Source: Palsa-739 sp035532535 (GTDB lineage Bacteria; Actinomycetota; Thermoleophilia; Gaiellales; Gaiellaceae). Taken from it: a DNA stretch of 64,000 nucleotides. Positions 39,235 to 48,145 of the stretch are shown here, in pieces. The stretch covers positions 19,923 through 83,922 of the forward strand of contig DATKQT010000032.1 of the NCBI GenBank assembly GCA_035532535.1. Direction: 5' to 3'. The position numbers were made by a program, and so were the translations under genes. The notes beneath the pieces are model-generated. The model was not told the DNA's origin, did no database searches, and saw nothing but the letters and a program-made list of their open reading frames with translations. Numbering within the stretch: position 1 is the first letter of the stretch; every line of letters starts with the position of its first letter.

Positions 39235-39819
39235 ATGCACGTATTCCTCGGGATCACGGGCGCTTCGGGCGCCCCGTACGCTGCCCGGCTGCTCGAGGCT
39301 CTCGCCGCCGCTGACTGCGAGATCGGCGTCTGCGCGTCCAGCGCCGGCGTCGAGGTGCTCGCCACCGAGCTGTACGGCAACGCGAAGCTCTCGCGGGACG
39401 AGACGCTCGCCCGCCTGCTCGAGCACGCGCCGCGGGCGACGCTGTACGACCCCAACGACTGGAAGGCGCCGTACGCGTCCGGCTCGGCGAAGGTGGATGC
39501 GTACGTCATCTGTCCTTGCTCGATGGGCACGCTCGGGACGATCGCCTCCGGCGCGATGCAGAACCTCATCCACCGCGCGGCGTCGGTGGCGATCAAGGAG
39601 GAGCGCCGCCTCGTCCTCATGCCGCGCGAGACGCCGCTCTCGGCCATCCACCTGCGCAACATGCTCACCCTGCGCGAAGCCGGCGCGACGATCCTCTTCC
39701 TCGCGCCGGGCTTCTACCACGGGGCGGAGACGGTCGACGACCTCGTCGACTTCGTCGTCGCGCGCGCGCTCGACCAGCTCGGCATCGAGAACGTCGCCGC
39801 AAAGCGGTGGGGCCAGTAG
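39235..39819 (+). CDS. ubiX: Flavin prenyltransferase UbiX
   Basis: UbiX makes prenylated FMN for UbiD enzymes. The 194-residue flavoprotein has FLGITGASGAPYAARLLEAL at the N-terminus, the VDAYVICPCSMGTLGTIASG segment with the conserved Cys-Ser, and RLVLMPRETPLSAIHLRNML, which binds the dimethylallyl phosphate. It serves the UbiD at 35146. The start ATG lies 18 bases after the cytochrome fusion gene. Confidence 0.95.
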   Translation: MHVFLGITGASGAPYAARLLEALAAADCEIGVCASSAGVEVLATELYGNAKLSRDETLARLLEHAPRATLYDPNDWKAPYASGSAKVDAYVICPCSMGTLGTIASGAMQNLIHRAASVAIKEERRLVLMPRETPLSAIHLRNMLTLREAGATILFLAPGFYHGAETVDDLVDFVVARALDQLGIENVAAKRWGQ

Positions 39820-40499
39820 TGGTACAGACGGGGCGCCTGCCGGCAGACGGCGTGCAGCGCATGTTCGACCGCATCGCGCCCGTGTACGACGCGATGAACC
39901 GCGTCATGACCGCCGGGCTCGACAGGCGCTGGCGGCGGATCACGGTCGAGCAGGTCGTGCGCAGTGGCGACCGCGTCCTCGATGCCTGCTGCGGCACGGG
40001 CGATCTCGCGATCGCCGCGCGGGCGCGAGGCGCCGACGTCGTCGGCCTCGACTTCTCCGCGGCCATGCTCGACCGCGCACGCACGAAGGCCCGCGAGATC
40101 GAATGGGTGCGCGGAGACGTCCTCGCGCTTCCGTTCGACGACGAGTCCTTCGACGCGGTCACCGTCGGCTTCGGCGTCCGCAACGTCGACGACCTCGAGG
40201 CCGGGTTGCGCGAGCTTCGCCGCGTGCTTCGCACCGGCGGGCGCATCGGCGTCCTCGAGATCACGCGCGCGCGCGGCCCCCTCGCGCCCTTCTACCGCCT
40301 GTGGTTCGACCGCGTCGTCCCCGCTATCGGCCGGGCGGTGCCCGGCGGCGCGGCCTACACCTACCTGCCCGCGAGCGTGCGCCGCTTCCCCGGGCCGAGG
40401 GAGCTTGCGACGCTGCTCGAGGATGCGGGCTTCGCCACGGTGCGATTCCGCCTCTTCGCCGGGGGTATCGTCGCCCTCCACGTGGCGGACGCGCAGTGA
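39819..40499 (+). CDS. menG: Demethylmenaquinone methyltransferase (UbiE/MenG family)
   Basis: A 226-residue SAM-dependent methyltransferase that puts the last methyl on demethylmenaquinone. It shows the UbiE N-terminus MFDRIAPVYDAMNRVMTAGL, SAM motif I DACCGTGDLAIAARARG and the family block GFGVRNVDDLEAGLRELRRV. The C-terminal YTYLPASVRRFPGPRELATL is diagnostic for UbiE/MenG. The GTG start overlaps the ubiX stop by one base; a 4-base overlap joins it to the prenyl synthase. Confidence 0.93.
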   Translation: MVQTGRLPADGVQRMFDRIAPVYDAMNRVMTAGLDRRWRRITVEQVVRSGDRVLDACCGTGDLAIAARARGADVVGLDFSAAMLDRARTKAREIEWVRGDVLALPFDDESFDAVTVGFGVRNVDDLEAGLRELRRVLRTGGRIGVLEITRARGPLAPFYRLWFDRVVPAIGRAVPGGAAYTYLPASVRRFPGPRELATLLEDAGFATVRFRLFAGGIVALHVADAQ

Positions 40500-41398
40500 C
40501 GAGCCTGGCGGAGATCCGGGAGGCGCCCGGCCTCGAGTCGTACCTCGACGCGATCGAGGAGCGGCTGGCGCGTACGGTCGCGTCGCACCCCGGTCTCGTC
40601 GCCGCCGTCGGAAACGAGGCGCTCGCCGCCGGCGGCAAGCGCCTGCGGCCGCTCCTTGTCTTCCTGTCCACCCCCTCGAACGAGGAGCCCTCGATCGCAG
40701 CCGGCGTCGCCGTCGAGCTCGTGCACATGGCGACGCTCGTCCACGACGACCTGATCGACCGCGCCCACTTCCGGCGCGGGAAGGCGGCGGCGTGGTCGGT
40801 GTACGGGCCGGAGGCCGCACGCGCCACCGGCGACTATCTGTTCGCGCGGGCCTTCGCCGAGCTGACCGCGACGGGCGACGCGGACGCGGTCGAGATCCTC
40901 GCCGACGCGACGCTGTGCCTCGCCCGAGGCGAGGCGCTGCAGCGGACGCAGACGCACGACCCGGCCACGACGGTGGACGCATATCTCGAGCGCTGCGCCC
41001 TCAAGACCGGGAAGCTGTTCGAGGCGGCGTGCCGGCTGGGCGGCGGCCCGGGCACGTACGGCCTCGCACTCGGTGTCGCCTTCCAGATCGTCGATGACGT
41101 GCTCGACTGCGCGGGGACGACGATCGAGACCGGGAAGATCGCCGGCACCGACCTGCGCGACGGCACTCCGACGCTGCCGCTGCTGCTGGCCGCGCGGCAG
41201 GACGAGGTCGTGCGCGACGCGCTCGCGGGCGGCCCGCTCGACGGCGCGCTCGTGCGGGTTGCCGCGAGCGGCGCTCTCGAACAATCGCGGGAGGTCGCCC
41301 TCGACTACGCTAGGCGCGCCCGCGCGTGCCTCAACGGCCAGCTTCATCGCGACGAGCTCGAATCGCTGACGCACGCGGTCGTCGACCGAGAGAGGTAG
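40496..41398 (+). CDS. Polyprenyl diphosphate synthase (menaquinone side chain)
   Basis: A 300-residue trans-isoprenyl diphosphate synthase. The first aspartate motif is LVHDDLIDRAHFRRG, a short DDxxD form, and the second is FQIVDDVLDCAG. AAGGKRLRPLLVFLS is the IPP-binding region. The FARM-proximal residues are small, fitting a long-chain product such as hepta- to nonaprenyl diphosphate. It would provide the menaquinone tail. Starts inside the menG stop (GTGA). Confidence 0.92.
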   Translation: MTSLAEIREAPGLESYLDAIEERLARTVASHPGLVAAVGNEALAAGGKRLRPLLVFLSTPSNEEPSIAAGVAVELVHMATLVHDDLIDRAHFRRGKAAAWSVYGPEAARATGDYLFARAFAELTATGDADAVEILADATLCLARGEALQRTQTHDPATTVDAYLERCALKTGKLFEAACRLGGGPGTYGLALGVAFQIVDDVLDCAGTTIETGKIAGTDLRDGTPTLPLLLAARQDEVVRDALAGGPLDGALVRVAASGALEQSREVALDYARRARACLNGQLHRDELESLTHAVVDRER

Positions 41399-41403
41399 GC
41401 ACC

Positions 41404-42510
41404 TTGGCAGTCCTCGACATGCTGGAGACCTTCGCCCCCATCCGGGAGAAGATCGCGACCGGCGAGCGGCTCGACTTCGAGGACGGCGTGACGCTGATGG
41501 AGTCGGACGACCTCCTCGCGCTCGGCGAGCTCGCCGATCTGGCGCGCCGGCAGCGAGGCGGCGGCGACGAGGTCTTCTTCATCCAGAACCTCTATCTCAA
41601 CCAGACGAACGTGTGCCGCGTGAAGTGCAAGTTCTGCGCGTTCGCGAAGACGCAGAAGCAGGAGGACGCCTACACGCTCACGGCGGACGAGCTCGCGGCG
41701 GACGCGGTCGCCATGTACGAGCACGCGAAGTTCACCGAGATCCACTGCGTCAACGGCGAGAACCCGCATGTCGACCTCGAGTTCTACGCGGACGTGCTGC
41801 GCAAGCTGAAGACGGCGCTGCCAGACGTGCATCTGAAGTTCTACACGGCCTCCGAGATCCACCACATGTCGAAGCTCGAGGGCTGCAGCCACGAAGAGGT
41901 GCTGCGCGTCCTGAAGGACGCGGGCCTCGGCTCGCTGCCGGGCGGCGGCGCCGAGATCTTCGCCGACCGCGTCCGCAAGCTGATCGCGCCCGGCAAGGAG
42001 CACCCCGACGAATGGTTCGACGTGCACGACACCGCCCACCGGATGGGGATCCCGACCCACTGCACGTTGCTCTACGGACACGTCGAGACGTACGAGGAGC
42101 GCGTCGACCATCTCCTCCGGCTGCGCGCGCAGCAGGACGAGACCGGCGGCTTCCTCGCCTTCATCCCGCTCGCGTTCCATCCGGAGAACACCGTGTTCGA
42201 GCGGCGCGGCTTCAAGTTCACCACCGGGGCCGACGACCTCAAGATGATCGCAGTGTCGAGGTTGCTGCTCGACAACATCCAGAACGTGAAGGCCTACTGG
42301 ATCATGATGGGCATGCCGATGGCGCAGGTCGCGCTGCACTTCGGCGCGAACGACGTGCAGGGCACGGTCGTACGCGAGCAGATCTTCCAGGCAGCGGGCG
42401 CGACGAGCGGGACCGAGCAGAAGGTCGACGAGCTCGTACGCTTCGTCAAGGAAGCGGGGCGCACTCCCGTTCAGCGCGACACGCTCTACAACGAGCTGCG
42501 CCGATGGTGA
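41404..42510 (+). CDS. mqnE: Aminofutalosine synthase (radical SAM)
   Basis: MqnE joins the chorismate-derived enolpyruvyl-benzoate to SAM to make 6-amino-6-deoxyfutalosine. The protein of about 368 residues has the radical-SAM cluster motif NVCRVKCKFCAFAKTQ (CxxxCxxC), followed by HCVNGENPHVDLEFYADVLR and the LLYGHVETYEERVDHLLRLR helix. PMAQVALHFGANDVQGTVV is the family C-terminal segment. The TTG at 41404 follows an AGGTAG-like Shine-Dalgarno; ATG 41419 is the alternative. Overlaps mqnA by 7 bases. Confidence 0.92.
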   Translation: MAVLDMLETFAPIREKIATGERLDFEDGVTLMESDDLLALGELADLARRQRGGGDEVFFIQNLYLNQTNVCRVKCKFCAFAKTQKQEDAYTLTADELAADAVAMYEHAKFTEIHCVNGENPHVDLEFYADVLRKLKTALPDVHLKFYTASEIHHMSKLEGCSHEEVLRVLKDAGLGSLPGGGAEIFADRVRKLIAPGKEHPDEWFDVHDTAHRMGIPTHCTLLYGHVETYEERVDHLLRLRAQQDETGGFLAFIPLAFHPENTVFERRGFKFTTGADDLKMIAVSRLLLDNIQNVKAYWIMMGMPMAQVALHFGANDVQGTVVREQIFQAAGATSGTEQKVDELVRFVKEAGRTPVQRDTLYNELRRW

Positions 42511-43271
42511 AGCTCGGCCGCATCTCCTACGTGAACATGGCGCCGGTCTTCTATCGCGTCGAGACCGAGGTGGAAGAGGTGCTCGGCGTCCCGACGGAGC
42601 TGAACCGGCTGCTGATCGAAGGCGAGCTCGACACGGCGCCGATCTCGTCGATCGAGTACGCGCGCAACGCGGACAAGCTTCGGCTTCTCCCACGTCTCTG
42701 CGTCGCATCGGAGGGCGCGGTCGAGTCGATCCAGCTCGTATCGAAGAAGCCGCTCGAGCAGGTGCGCGTCGTCGCGATCACGCCGGAGTCGGCGACGTCG
42801 GTCGTGCTGACCAAGGTGCTGCTCCCCGAGGCGGAGCACGTGCCGCTCGGCGAGGACGCGGACGCGAAGCTGCTCATCGGCGACGCCGCGCTGAGGTCGG
42901 CCTTCGAGGACCCGACCCCGCACTTCGACCTTGGGCGCTTGTGGCTCGAGCGCACCGGCCTGCCCATGGTCTTCGCCGTCTGGGCGTGCCCGGAGCCGCT
43001 CGCGGACGGCCTCGCGGAGCTCGAGGACGCGCTCGTCGCGTCGGTCCGGCGAGCCCGCGCGGAGCCCGAACAGCTCGCGTTCGAGGCATCCGAGCGCTAT
43101 GGCTATCCGGCCGGCTTCCTCGCCCGCTACTTCGAGAAGCTCCGCTATCGCTTCGGGCCGCGCGAGCGCGCGGGCCTGTACACGTTCCTCGAGCTCGCGC
43201 GGGACGCGGGTGAGCTCGACGTCGTCCCTGAGCTGCGCTTCGTGCAGACGACCGGCGCCGCGGTCGCGTGA
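42504..43271 (+). CDS. mqnA: Chorismate dehydratase (futalosine pathway)
   Basis: MqnA dehydrates chorismate to 3-[(1-carboxyvinyl)oxy]benzoate. The 255-residue protein opens with VKLGRISYVNMAPVFYRVET, the conserved SYxNxxP motif. Typical blocks follow: LDTAPISSIEYARNADKL, LVSKKPLEQVRVVAITPESA and LLIGDAALRSAFE. It overlaps the stop of mqnE by 7 bases and has a 4-base overlap with mqnC, so the three are coupled. Confidence 0.93.
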   Translation: MVKLGRISYVNMAPVFYRVETEVEEVLGVPTELNRLLIEGELDTAPISSIEYARNADKLRLLPRLCVASEGAVESIQLVSKKPLEQVRVVAITPESATSVVLTKVLLPEAEHVPLGEDADAKLLIGDAALRSAFEDPTPHFDLGRLWLERTGLPMVFAVWACPEPLADGLAELEDALVASVRRARAEPEQLAFEASERYGYPAGFLARYFEKLRYRFGPRERAGLYTFLELARDAGELDVVPELRFVQTTGAAVA

Positions 43272-44344
43272 ACGCGATCCTCGAGAAGGCCGCCGAAGGC
43301 GAGCGCATCACCGACGAAGAGGCAGTCGCGCTGCTCCGCTCGCGCGATCTCGTCGCCGTCGGCCGCGTCGCGAACGAGGTGCGCAACCGCAAGCACGATC
43401 CCGAGCGGGTCACGTTCATCATCGACCGGAACCTCAACTACACGAACGTCTGTTATACGGACTGCGACTTCTGCGCCTTCTATCGCCGACCCGGCGACGT
43501 GCGCGAGGGCTACCTCCTGCCGAAGCCGATCATCTTCAAGAAGATCGAGGAGACGCTCGCCCTCGGAGGCACCGGCCTCCTCATGCAGGGCGGTCATCAC
43601 CCCGATCTCGGCGTCGACTACTACGAGGATCTCTTCAGCTCGATCAAGGCGAAGTACAAGATTCACCTGCATGCGCTGTCGCCGTCCGAGGTGCAACACA
43701 TCGCGCGCCGCTCGAAGCTGACGATTCCGGAGACCCTGACGCGGCTGCGCGATGCGGGTCTCGACTCGATCCCCGGCGGCGGCGCGGAGATCCTCGTCGA
43801 GCGCGTGCGCAAGATCATCGCGCCGAAGAAGACGAAGACGAGCGAATGGCTCGGCGTCATGCGCGAGGCGCATCGCCTCGGCATCTCGACGACCGCGACG
43901 ATGATGTACGGGCACGTCGAGACGATCGAGGAGCGCGTCGAGCACATGCGGCGGATCCGGGAGCTCCAGGACGAGACCGGCGGTTTCCGCGCCTTCTTCT
44001 CGTGGACGTTCCAGGACGACGGCAACCGTCTCGGCGACAAGGTGCCGCCCGAGACGAGGCCGACGTCGTTCGACTATCTGCTCACGCAGGCTGTCTCACG
44101 CATCTATCTCGACAACGTGCCGCACATCGGGTCATCGTGGGTGACGCAGGGAAAGAAGATCGGTCAGGTCGCGCTCCAGTTCGGCGCCGACGACCTCGGC
44201 TCGGTCATGATCGAGGAGAACGTCGTCTCCGCCGCCGGAACGACGTATCGCACGACGGCGGATGAGTTCGTGCACCTGATCAGGTCGCTGGGCAAGACGC
44301 CGGTGCAGCGCGACACGCTGTATCGCGACGTGCGCGTCTTCTAA
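43268..44344 (+). CDS. mqnC: Cyclic dehypoxanthinyl futalosine synthase (radical SAM)
   Basis: MqnC cyclises dehypoxanthine futalosine, the spiro-ring-forming step. The 358-residue protein has the cluster motif NVCYTDCDFCAFYRRPGD, then LLMQGGHHPDLGVDYYEDLF, which is diagnostic for MqnC, and MMYGHVETIEERVEHMRRI. The last residues TPVQRDTLYRDVRVF echo the end of mqnE (paralogous family). The TAA stop is followed directly by a tandem-hairpin element. The futalosine hydrolase (mqnB) is not in the window. Confidence 0.94.
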   Translation: MNAILEKAAEGERITDEEAVALLRSRDLVAVGRVANEVRNRKHDPERVTFIIDRNLNYTNVCYTDCDFCAFYRRPGDVREGYLLPKPIIFKKIEETLALGGTGLLMQGGHHPDLGVDYYEDLFSSIKAKYKIHLHALSPSEVQHIARRSKLTIPETLTRLRDAGLDSIPGGGAEILVERVRKIIAPKKTKTSEWLGVMREAHRLGISTTATMMYGHVETIEERVEHMRRIRELQDETGGFRAFFSWTFQDDGNRLGDKVPPETRPTSFDYLLTQAVSRIYLDNVPHIGSSWVTQGKKIGQVALQFGADDLGSVMIEENVVSAAGTTYRTTADEFVHLIRSLGKTPVQRDTLYRDVRVF

Positions 44345-44420
44345 CCGCGCGAAGTGCTCCGCACTTCACGCGGAGCCGGGTTTGTGCTCCGCAGACCGGG
44401 CGACGCGTTTGTTCTGCGCG
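44345..44420 (+). repeat. Tandem-hairpin intergenic element, copy B
   Basis: Three hairpins in a row start one base after the mqnC stop: CCGCGCGAAGTG / CACTTCACGCGG (loop CTCCG, one mismatch), GGAGC-CGGGTTTGT-GCTCC, and CGCG-TTTGTTCTG-CGCG. The first two match copy A (28980-29023) in structure and in the AAGTGCT[G/C]CGCACTT core and TTTGT loop. Possibly a terminator for the superoperon. The rest of the gap to 44629 holds a GCGTAAG / CTTACGC hairpin (44468-44495) and the AGGAGG (44615-44620) of the next gene. Confidence 0.6.
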
Positions 44421-44629
44421 AGCGCTGGTGCGCTGGCGCGCATCCCCGCCCGCATGAGTGCGCATCCGCGTAAGCCGGCTGCGCCCGTCTTACGCTCCGG
44501 CCTCGGTGTGACTGTTGGTTCGAGCGCTTCGAGGCTCGACCGATCTACGCCAGAGCCAACGCGGACGGCGTAGCAGCCCCACATACACGGAACGAAGCCG
44601 TCGCTGAGGCTCCTAGGAGGACGCGGGCT

Positions 44630-46390
44630 TTGGCCGCGGTACCCTGTCGCGGGGTCGTGCTTCGCAAAGTGTTCATCCTCGCCGTGGTCTTCGGCGCGCT
44701 TGCCGTACCGGCTGCCGATGCGGCGCGCCGCCAGACGACGCCGATCGTTTCGCAGCAGCTGCTCATGCCGGGCGTGACCTACCAGCGCCAGGTGCAGTTC
44801 ACCTCGCGCGGCCCGGTCGTCCTCGACGTCGTGACCGCGCCGAAGCCGGACGGGTCGCTCTACACCCTCGGTCCCGCCCTCGCGCACGGCGTGCTCTTCG
44901 GGACGGAGCCGCTCACCGGGATCGAGAAGGACGCGAGCGGCGCCGCGACAGTCGTCGGCGTGAACGGAGACTTCTTCACCGGCAGCGGCCCGCCGACGGG
45001 AATCGTCATGCGCGGCGGCGCGCTCGACGCTGCCCCGATCTCCTCGCGCTCGAGCCTCGTCATCGCTCCCGACGGCACGCTCACCGTCGCGCCGGTCGCG
45101 TTCGACGGGACCTGGCGTGGCACGGGCCAGCGCCGCCAGCTCGACCTCAACGACAAGCCGGTCGCCGGGCACACGACGCTGTACACGCCGGCATGGGGTG
45201 CGACGACGCCGCCCGAGAGCCCCGGCGTCGTCGTCGACGTCATCGCGTCCCTTCCGCCGCTGCAGCCGAACGCCGTCGCGAGCGGCGTCGTCACGGAGCA
45301 GGACGGGACCGGCGGCATCCCGATTCCGCCCGGCGGCGCGGTGCTCGTCTCGCGCGGCGCGCAGGCGCCTTATCTCAGCGCCGAGGCCCCTCCCGGCCAG
45401 ACGATCGAGATCCGGCCGACGTTGACGCCCAATCTCAACGGCAAGCTCGCGGCCATCGGCGGCGGCCCACTCCTCGTCTCCGCCGGTAAGGCGGTGTTCC
45501 GCGCGAACGAGAGCTTCGACGACTCGGTGCTCGACACGCGCGGCGCGCGCAGTGCGGTCGGCCAGCTCGCGGATGGCCGGATCCTGCTCGTCACCGCCGA
45601 GGGTGGCGGCTCCGCGTACAGCGCCGGCATGACGAACTACGAGCTCGCGAATGCGATGGTCAATCTCGGCGCGGTCACCGCGATGGGGCTCGGCAGCGGT
45701 ACGCCCGCTGGGATGGCGTTCGACGGCACGCTGCTCACGCGGCCGTCCACGAAGGTCGAGCCGCCGATCGGGGACGCGCTCCTCCTCTCGTACACGGGCG
45801 TGTACGCAGCGCCACCATCCTCGGACGTCGTCTCGCCGAACGGCGACGGCTTCGACGACACGGAGACGTTCTCGTACAAGCTCATCGCTCCGTCACAGGT
45901 AACGGCGACGCTCAGCGGGCCGGGCGGCGCGCTGATCACCCTCGCGCAGGACTCCGAGCAGCCGGGCGTGCACACCCTCACGTGGAACGGCCAACCGAAT
46001 ACCGAGGGGCAGTGGAGGTTCGTCGTCTCCGGCACGGCCACCGGCGGGCAGACGACGACCGCCGAGCGCGACGTGTTGCTCGACGACACGCTCGGCGCCC
46101 TGCAGGTGTCGCCGCCGAGCGGCCACATTGCGGCGGGGGCGACGGCGGTGACTGCAGGGTTCCAGCTCGCGCACCCGGCGACGGTGTCCGCGACGATCGA
46201 GACGCGGACGGGCATCGTCCTCGCAACGCTCGTGAACAAGAGGCTCCAGCCGGGCGCCCAGTCGCTGCCGTGGAACGGGAGGCTGTGGACGGGATCGCTC
46301 GCGTTCACAGGCGCCTACCAGGTGCACGTCGTCGCGACGAACTCGATCGGCACCGTGTCGCTCGTCGCCCCATTCGTGGCCCGTCGCTAG
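44630..46390 (+). CDS. Secreted phosphodiester glycosidase (NAGPA)-domain protein with C-terminal Ig/FlgD-like domains
   Basis: A 586-residue exported protein: signal peptide (VFILAVVFGALAVPAADA), then an NAGPA-type domain with VVGVNGDFFTGSGPPTGIVM and RSAVGQLADGRILLVTAEGG followed by MTNYELANAMVNLGAVTAMG. The C-terminal 200 residues contain two beta-sandwich units with FlgD-like features (VVSPNGDGFDDTETFSYKL, LTWNGQPNTEGQWRFVVSG). NAGPA domains cleave phosphodiester-linked sugars, so a cell-wall or exopolysaccharide substrate is likely. The TTG start is supported by AGGAGG 9 bases upstream; GTG 44657 is the alternative. Confidence 0.83.
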   Translation: MAAVPCRGVVLRKVFILAVVFGALAVPAADAARRQTTPIVSQQLLMPGVTYQRQVQFTSRGPVVLDVVTAPKPDGSLYTLGPALAHGVLFGTEPLTGIEKDASGAATVVGVNGDFFTGSGPPTGIVMRGGALDAAPISSRSSLVIAPDGTLTVAPVAFDGTWRGTGQRRQLDLNDKPVAGHTTLYTPAWGATTPPESPGVVVDVIASLPPLQPNAVASGVVTEQDGTGGIPIPPGGAVLVSRGAQAPYLSAEAPPGQTIEIRPTLTPNLNGKLAAIGGGPLLVSAGKAVFRANESFDDSVLDTRGARSAVGQLADGRILLVTAEGGGSAYSAGMTNYELANAMVNLGAVTAMGLGSGTPAGMAFDGTLLTRPSTKVEPPIGDALLLSYTGVYAAPPSSDVVSPNGDGFDDTETFSYKLIAPSQVTATLSGPGGALITLAQDSEQPGVHTLTWNGQPNTEGQWRFVVSGTATGGQTTTAERDVLLDDTLGALQVSPPSGHIAAGATAVTAGFQLAHPATVSATIETRTGIVLATLVNKRLQPGAQSLPWNGRLWTGSLAFTGAYQVHVVATNSIGTVSLVAPFVARR

Positions 46391-46404
46391 TACCATCGCG
46401 CCGC

Positions 46405-47079
46405 GTGCTCGCGAGCGTCTCCTCGAGCTTCACCTCGCAGGTTGCCTCACACGGCGTCTACGCCGTTTTCGGGCTGATGGCGATCGACGCCGTCTTTCCC
46501 GCATTTAGCGAGCTCGTGATGCTCTACGCGGGCGCCGTCGGCGCCGGGGTCCTAGCGTCCGCGCATCATGTGTCGGTCTTCGGAGCCACGATCGGCTTCG
46601 GCGCAGGCGCGTTCGTCGTCATGGCGCTCGCCGGCACGCTCGGGTATCTCGTCGGCTCGATCGTCGGGTGGGGGATCGGCCGGTACGGCGGCCGGCCGCT
46701 GATCGAGCAGCACGGACGCTGGCTGCACCTGACGCCCGAGCGCATCGACCGCGCCGAGCATTGGTTCGAGCGCTGGGGCAACATCGGCGTGCTCGTCGGG
46801 CGCCTGACGCCGATCGTGCGGTCGTTCGTCTCCATCCCGGCGGGTTTCCTCGAGATGCCGCTGGGGCCGTACACGGTGCTGACGCTCATCGGCTCGGCGA
46901 TATGGGCGTTCGCGATCGCAGGCATCGGCTACGCCCTGGGAGCGAGCTACCGCCGCTTCGACCATGGCTTCAAGTACGCGGAATATCTCGTGCTCGCGGG
47001 CCTGGTGCTCGCCGCGGCGTATCTCCTCTACCGCTGGGCTACAGTGAGCCGACGCCGTGTCTCAGATACCGCTGATTGA
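46405..47079 (+). CDS. DedA-family membrane protein
   Basis: A 224-residue DedA/SNARE-associated membrane protein. It has the paired half-helices with E at FPAFSELVMLYAGAVGAG and the signature GNIGVLVGRLTPIVRSFVSI followed by PAGFLEMPLGPY. DedA proteins flip polyprenyl-phosphate or phospholipids and support envelope homeostasis. TACCAT at 46391-46396 is 8 bases upstream of the GTG. The end overlaps the aminotransferase gene by 23 bases. Confidence 0.9.
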   Translation: MLASVSSSFTSQVASHGVYAVFGLMAIDAVFPAFSELVMLYAGAVGAGVLASAHHVSVFGATIGFGAGAFVVMALAGTLGYLVGSIVGWGIGRYGGRPLIEQHGRWLHLTPERIDRAEHWFERWGNIGVLVGRLTPIVRSFVSIPAGFLEMPLGPYTVLTLIGSAIWAFAIAGIGYALGASYRRFDHGFKYAEYLVLAGLVLAAAYLLYRWATVSRRRVSDTAD

Positions 47080-48145
47080 CGTCAAGGCGCAATACGGGCC
47101 CCTGATTCCGGAGCTCGAAGCGCGTTTCCGCGAAGTCGTCGAGGACGGCCAGTTCATCCGCGGTCCGCACTACTGGGCGTTCCAGGAGGAAGCTGCCGCG
47201 TTCCTCGGCGTCTCGAAGGCGATTGGCGTCGCGAACGGCACGGACGCGATCGTGATCGTCCTCGACGCAATGGAGATCGGTCCCGGCGACGAGGTCATCT
47301 GCCCGTCGTTCACGTTCTACGCGACGGCGGAGTCGATTGCCCGTCGCGGTGCAACGCCCGTGTTCGTCGACATCGACCCGGCGACGATGAACGTCGACGT
47401 CGAGGACGTCGCGGCGAAGATGACTTCGCGCACACGCGCGATCATGCCGGTGCACCTGTTCGGCCGGCCTGCGCCGATGGCGGAGCTCGTCGCGCTCGGC
47501 GTGCCCGTGATCGAAGACGCGGCGCAAGCGTTCGGCGCTCCCGGTGTTGCAAAGCAGGGGATCGCCTCGACGTACAGCTTCTATCCGACGAAGAATCTCT
47601 TCTGCCTGGGCGACGGCGGCCTCGTCGCGTCGAACGACGACGAGCTCGCCGACCGCGTGCAGATGCTTTCGTTCCACGGGTCGCGCGACAAGACCGAGTT
47701 CGACTTCGTCGGCTACAACTCCCGCCTCGACGAGCTGCAGGCTGGGATGCTGCGCATCTTCCTCGGCCACCTCGACGAGTGGAACCGCGGCCGGCGCGAG
47801 GTCGCTGCCCGCTACGCCGAGCTCGGCCTCGGCGAGCTCGTCGAGCTGCCGCAGGACGAGCCCGGTCACATCTACCACTTGTTCGTTTGCCGCTCGCCCG
47901 AGCGCGACCGCATCCGCGCCGCGCTCACCGAGGCCGGCATCGCCTCCGCGGTCTACTACACGACGCCGCTCCATCTCCAGCCCGCGCTGCGCTTCCTCGG
48001 CAACGAGCCCGGCTCGCTGCCGAACACCGAGCACGTGGCAGAAGAGAACTTCTCCGTTCCACTTTGGCCGGGCATGCCGGCCGAGGCGCAGGAGCGCGTC
48101 GTCGAGGTCGTCCGCTCCGCGGTCGGCGTCGGCGCCCGCGGATGA
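47057..48145 (+). CDS. DegT/DnrJ/EryC1/StrS-family sugar aminotransferase
   Basis: A 362-residue PLP-dependent aminotransferase that aminates a nucleotide keto-sugar. It has IPLIDVKAQYGPLIPELE, GVANGTDAIVIVLDAMEIGP, VIEDAAQAFGA (PLP Asp), TYSFYPTKNLFCLGDGG (the PLP lysine in PTKN) and GYNSRLDELQAGMLRIFL. It overlaps the DedA gene by 23 bases and the CapD-like gene by 4, which would provide its keto-sugar substrate. Confidence 0.93.
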   Translation: MSQIPLIDVKAQYGPLIPELEARFREVVEDGQFIRGPHYWAFQEEAAAFLGVSKAIGVANGTDAIVIVLDAMEIGPGDEVICPSFTFYATAESIARRGATPVFVDIDPATMNVDVEDVAAKMTSRTRAIMPVHLFGRPAPMAELVALGVPVIEDAAQAFGAPGVAKQGIASTYSFYPTKNLFCLGDGGLVASNDDELADRVQMLSFHGSRDKTEFDFVGYNSRLDELQAGMLRIFLGHLDEWNRGRREVAARYAELGLGELVELPQDEPGHIYHLFVCRSPERDRIRAALTEAGIASAVYYTTPLHLQPALRFLGNEPGSLPNTEHVAEENFSVPLWPGMPAEAQERVVEVVRSAVGVGARG

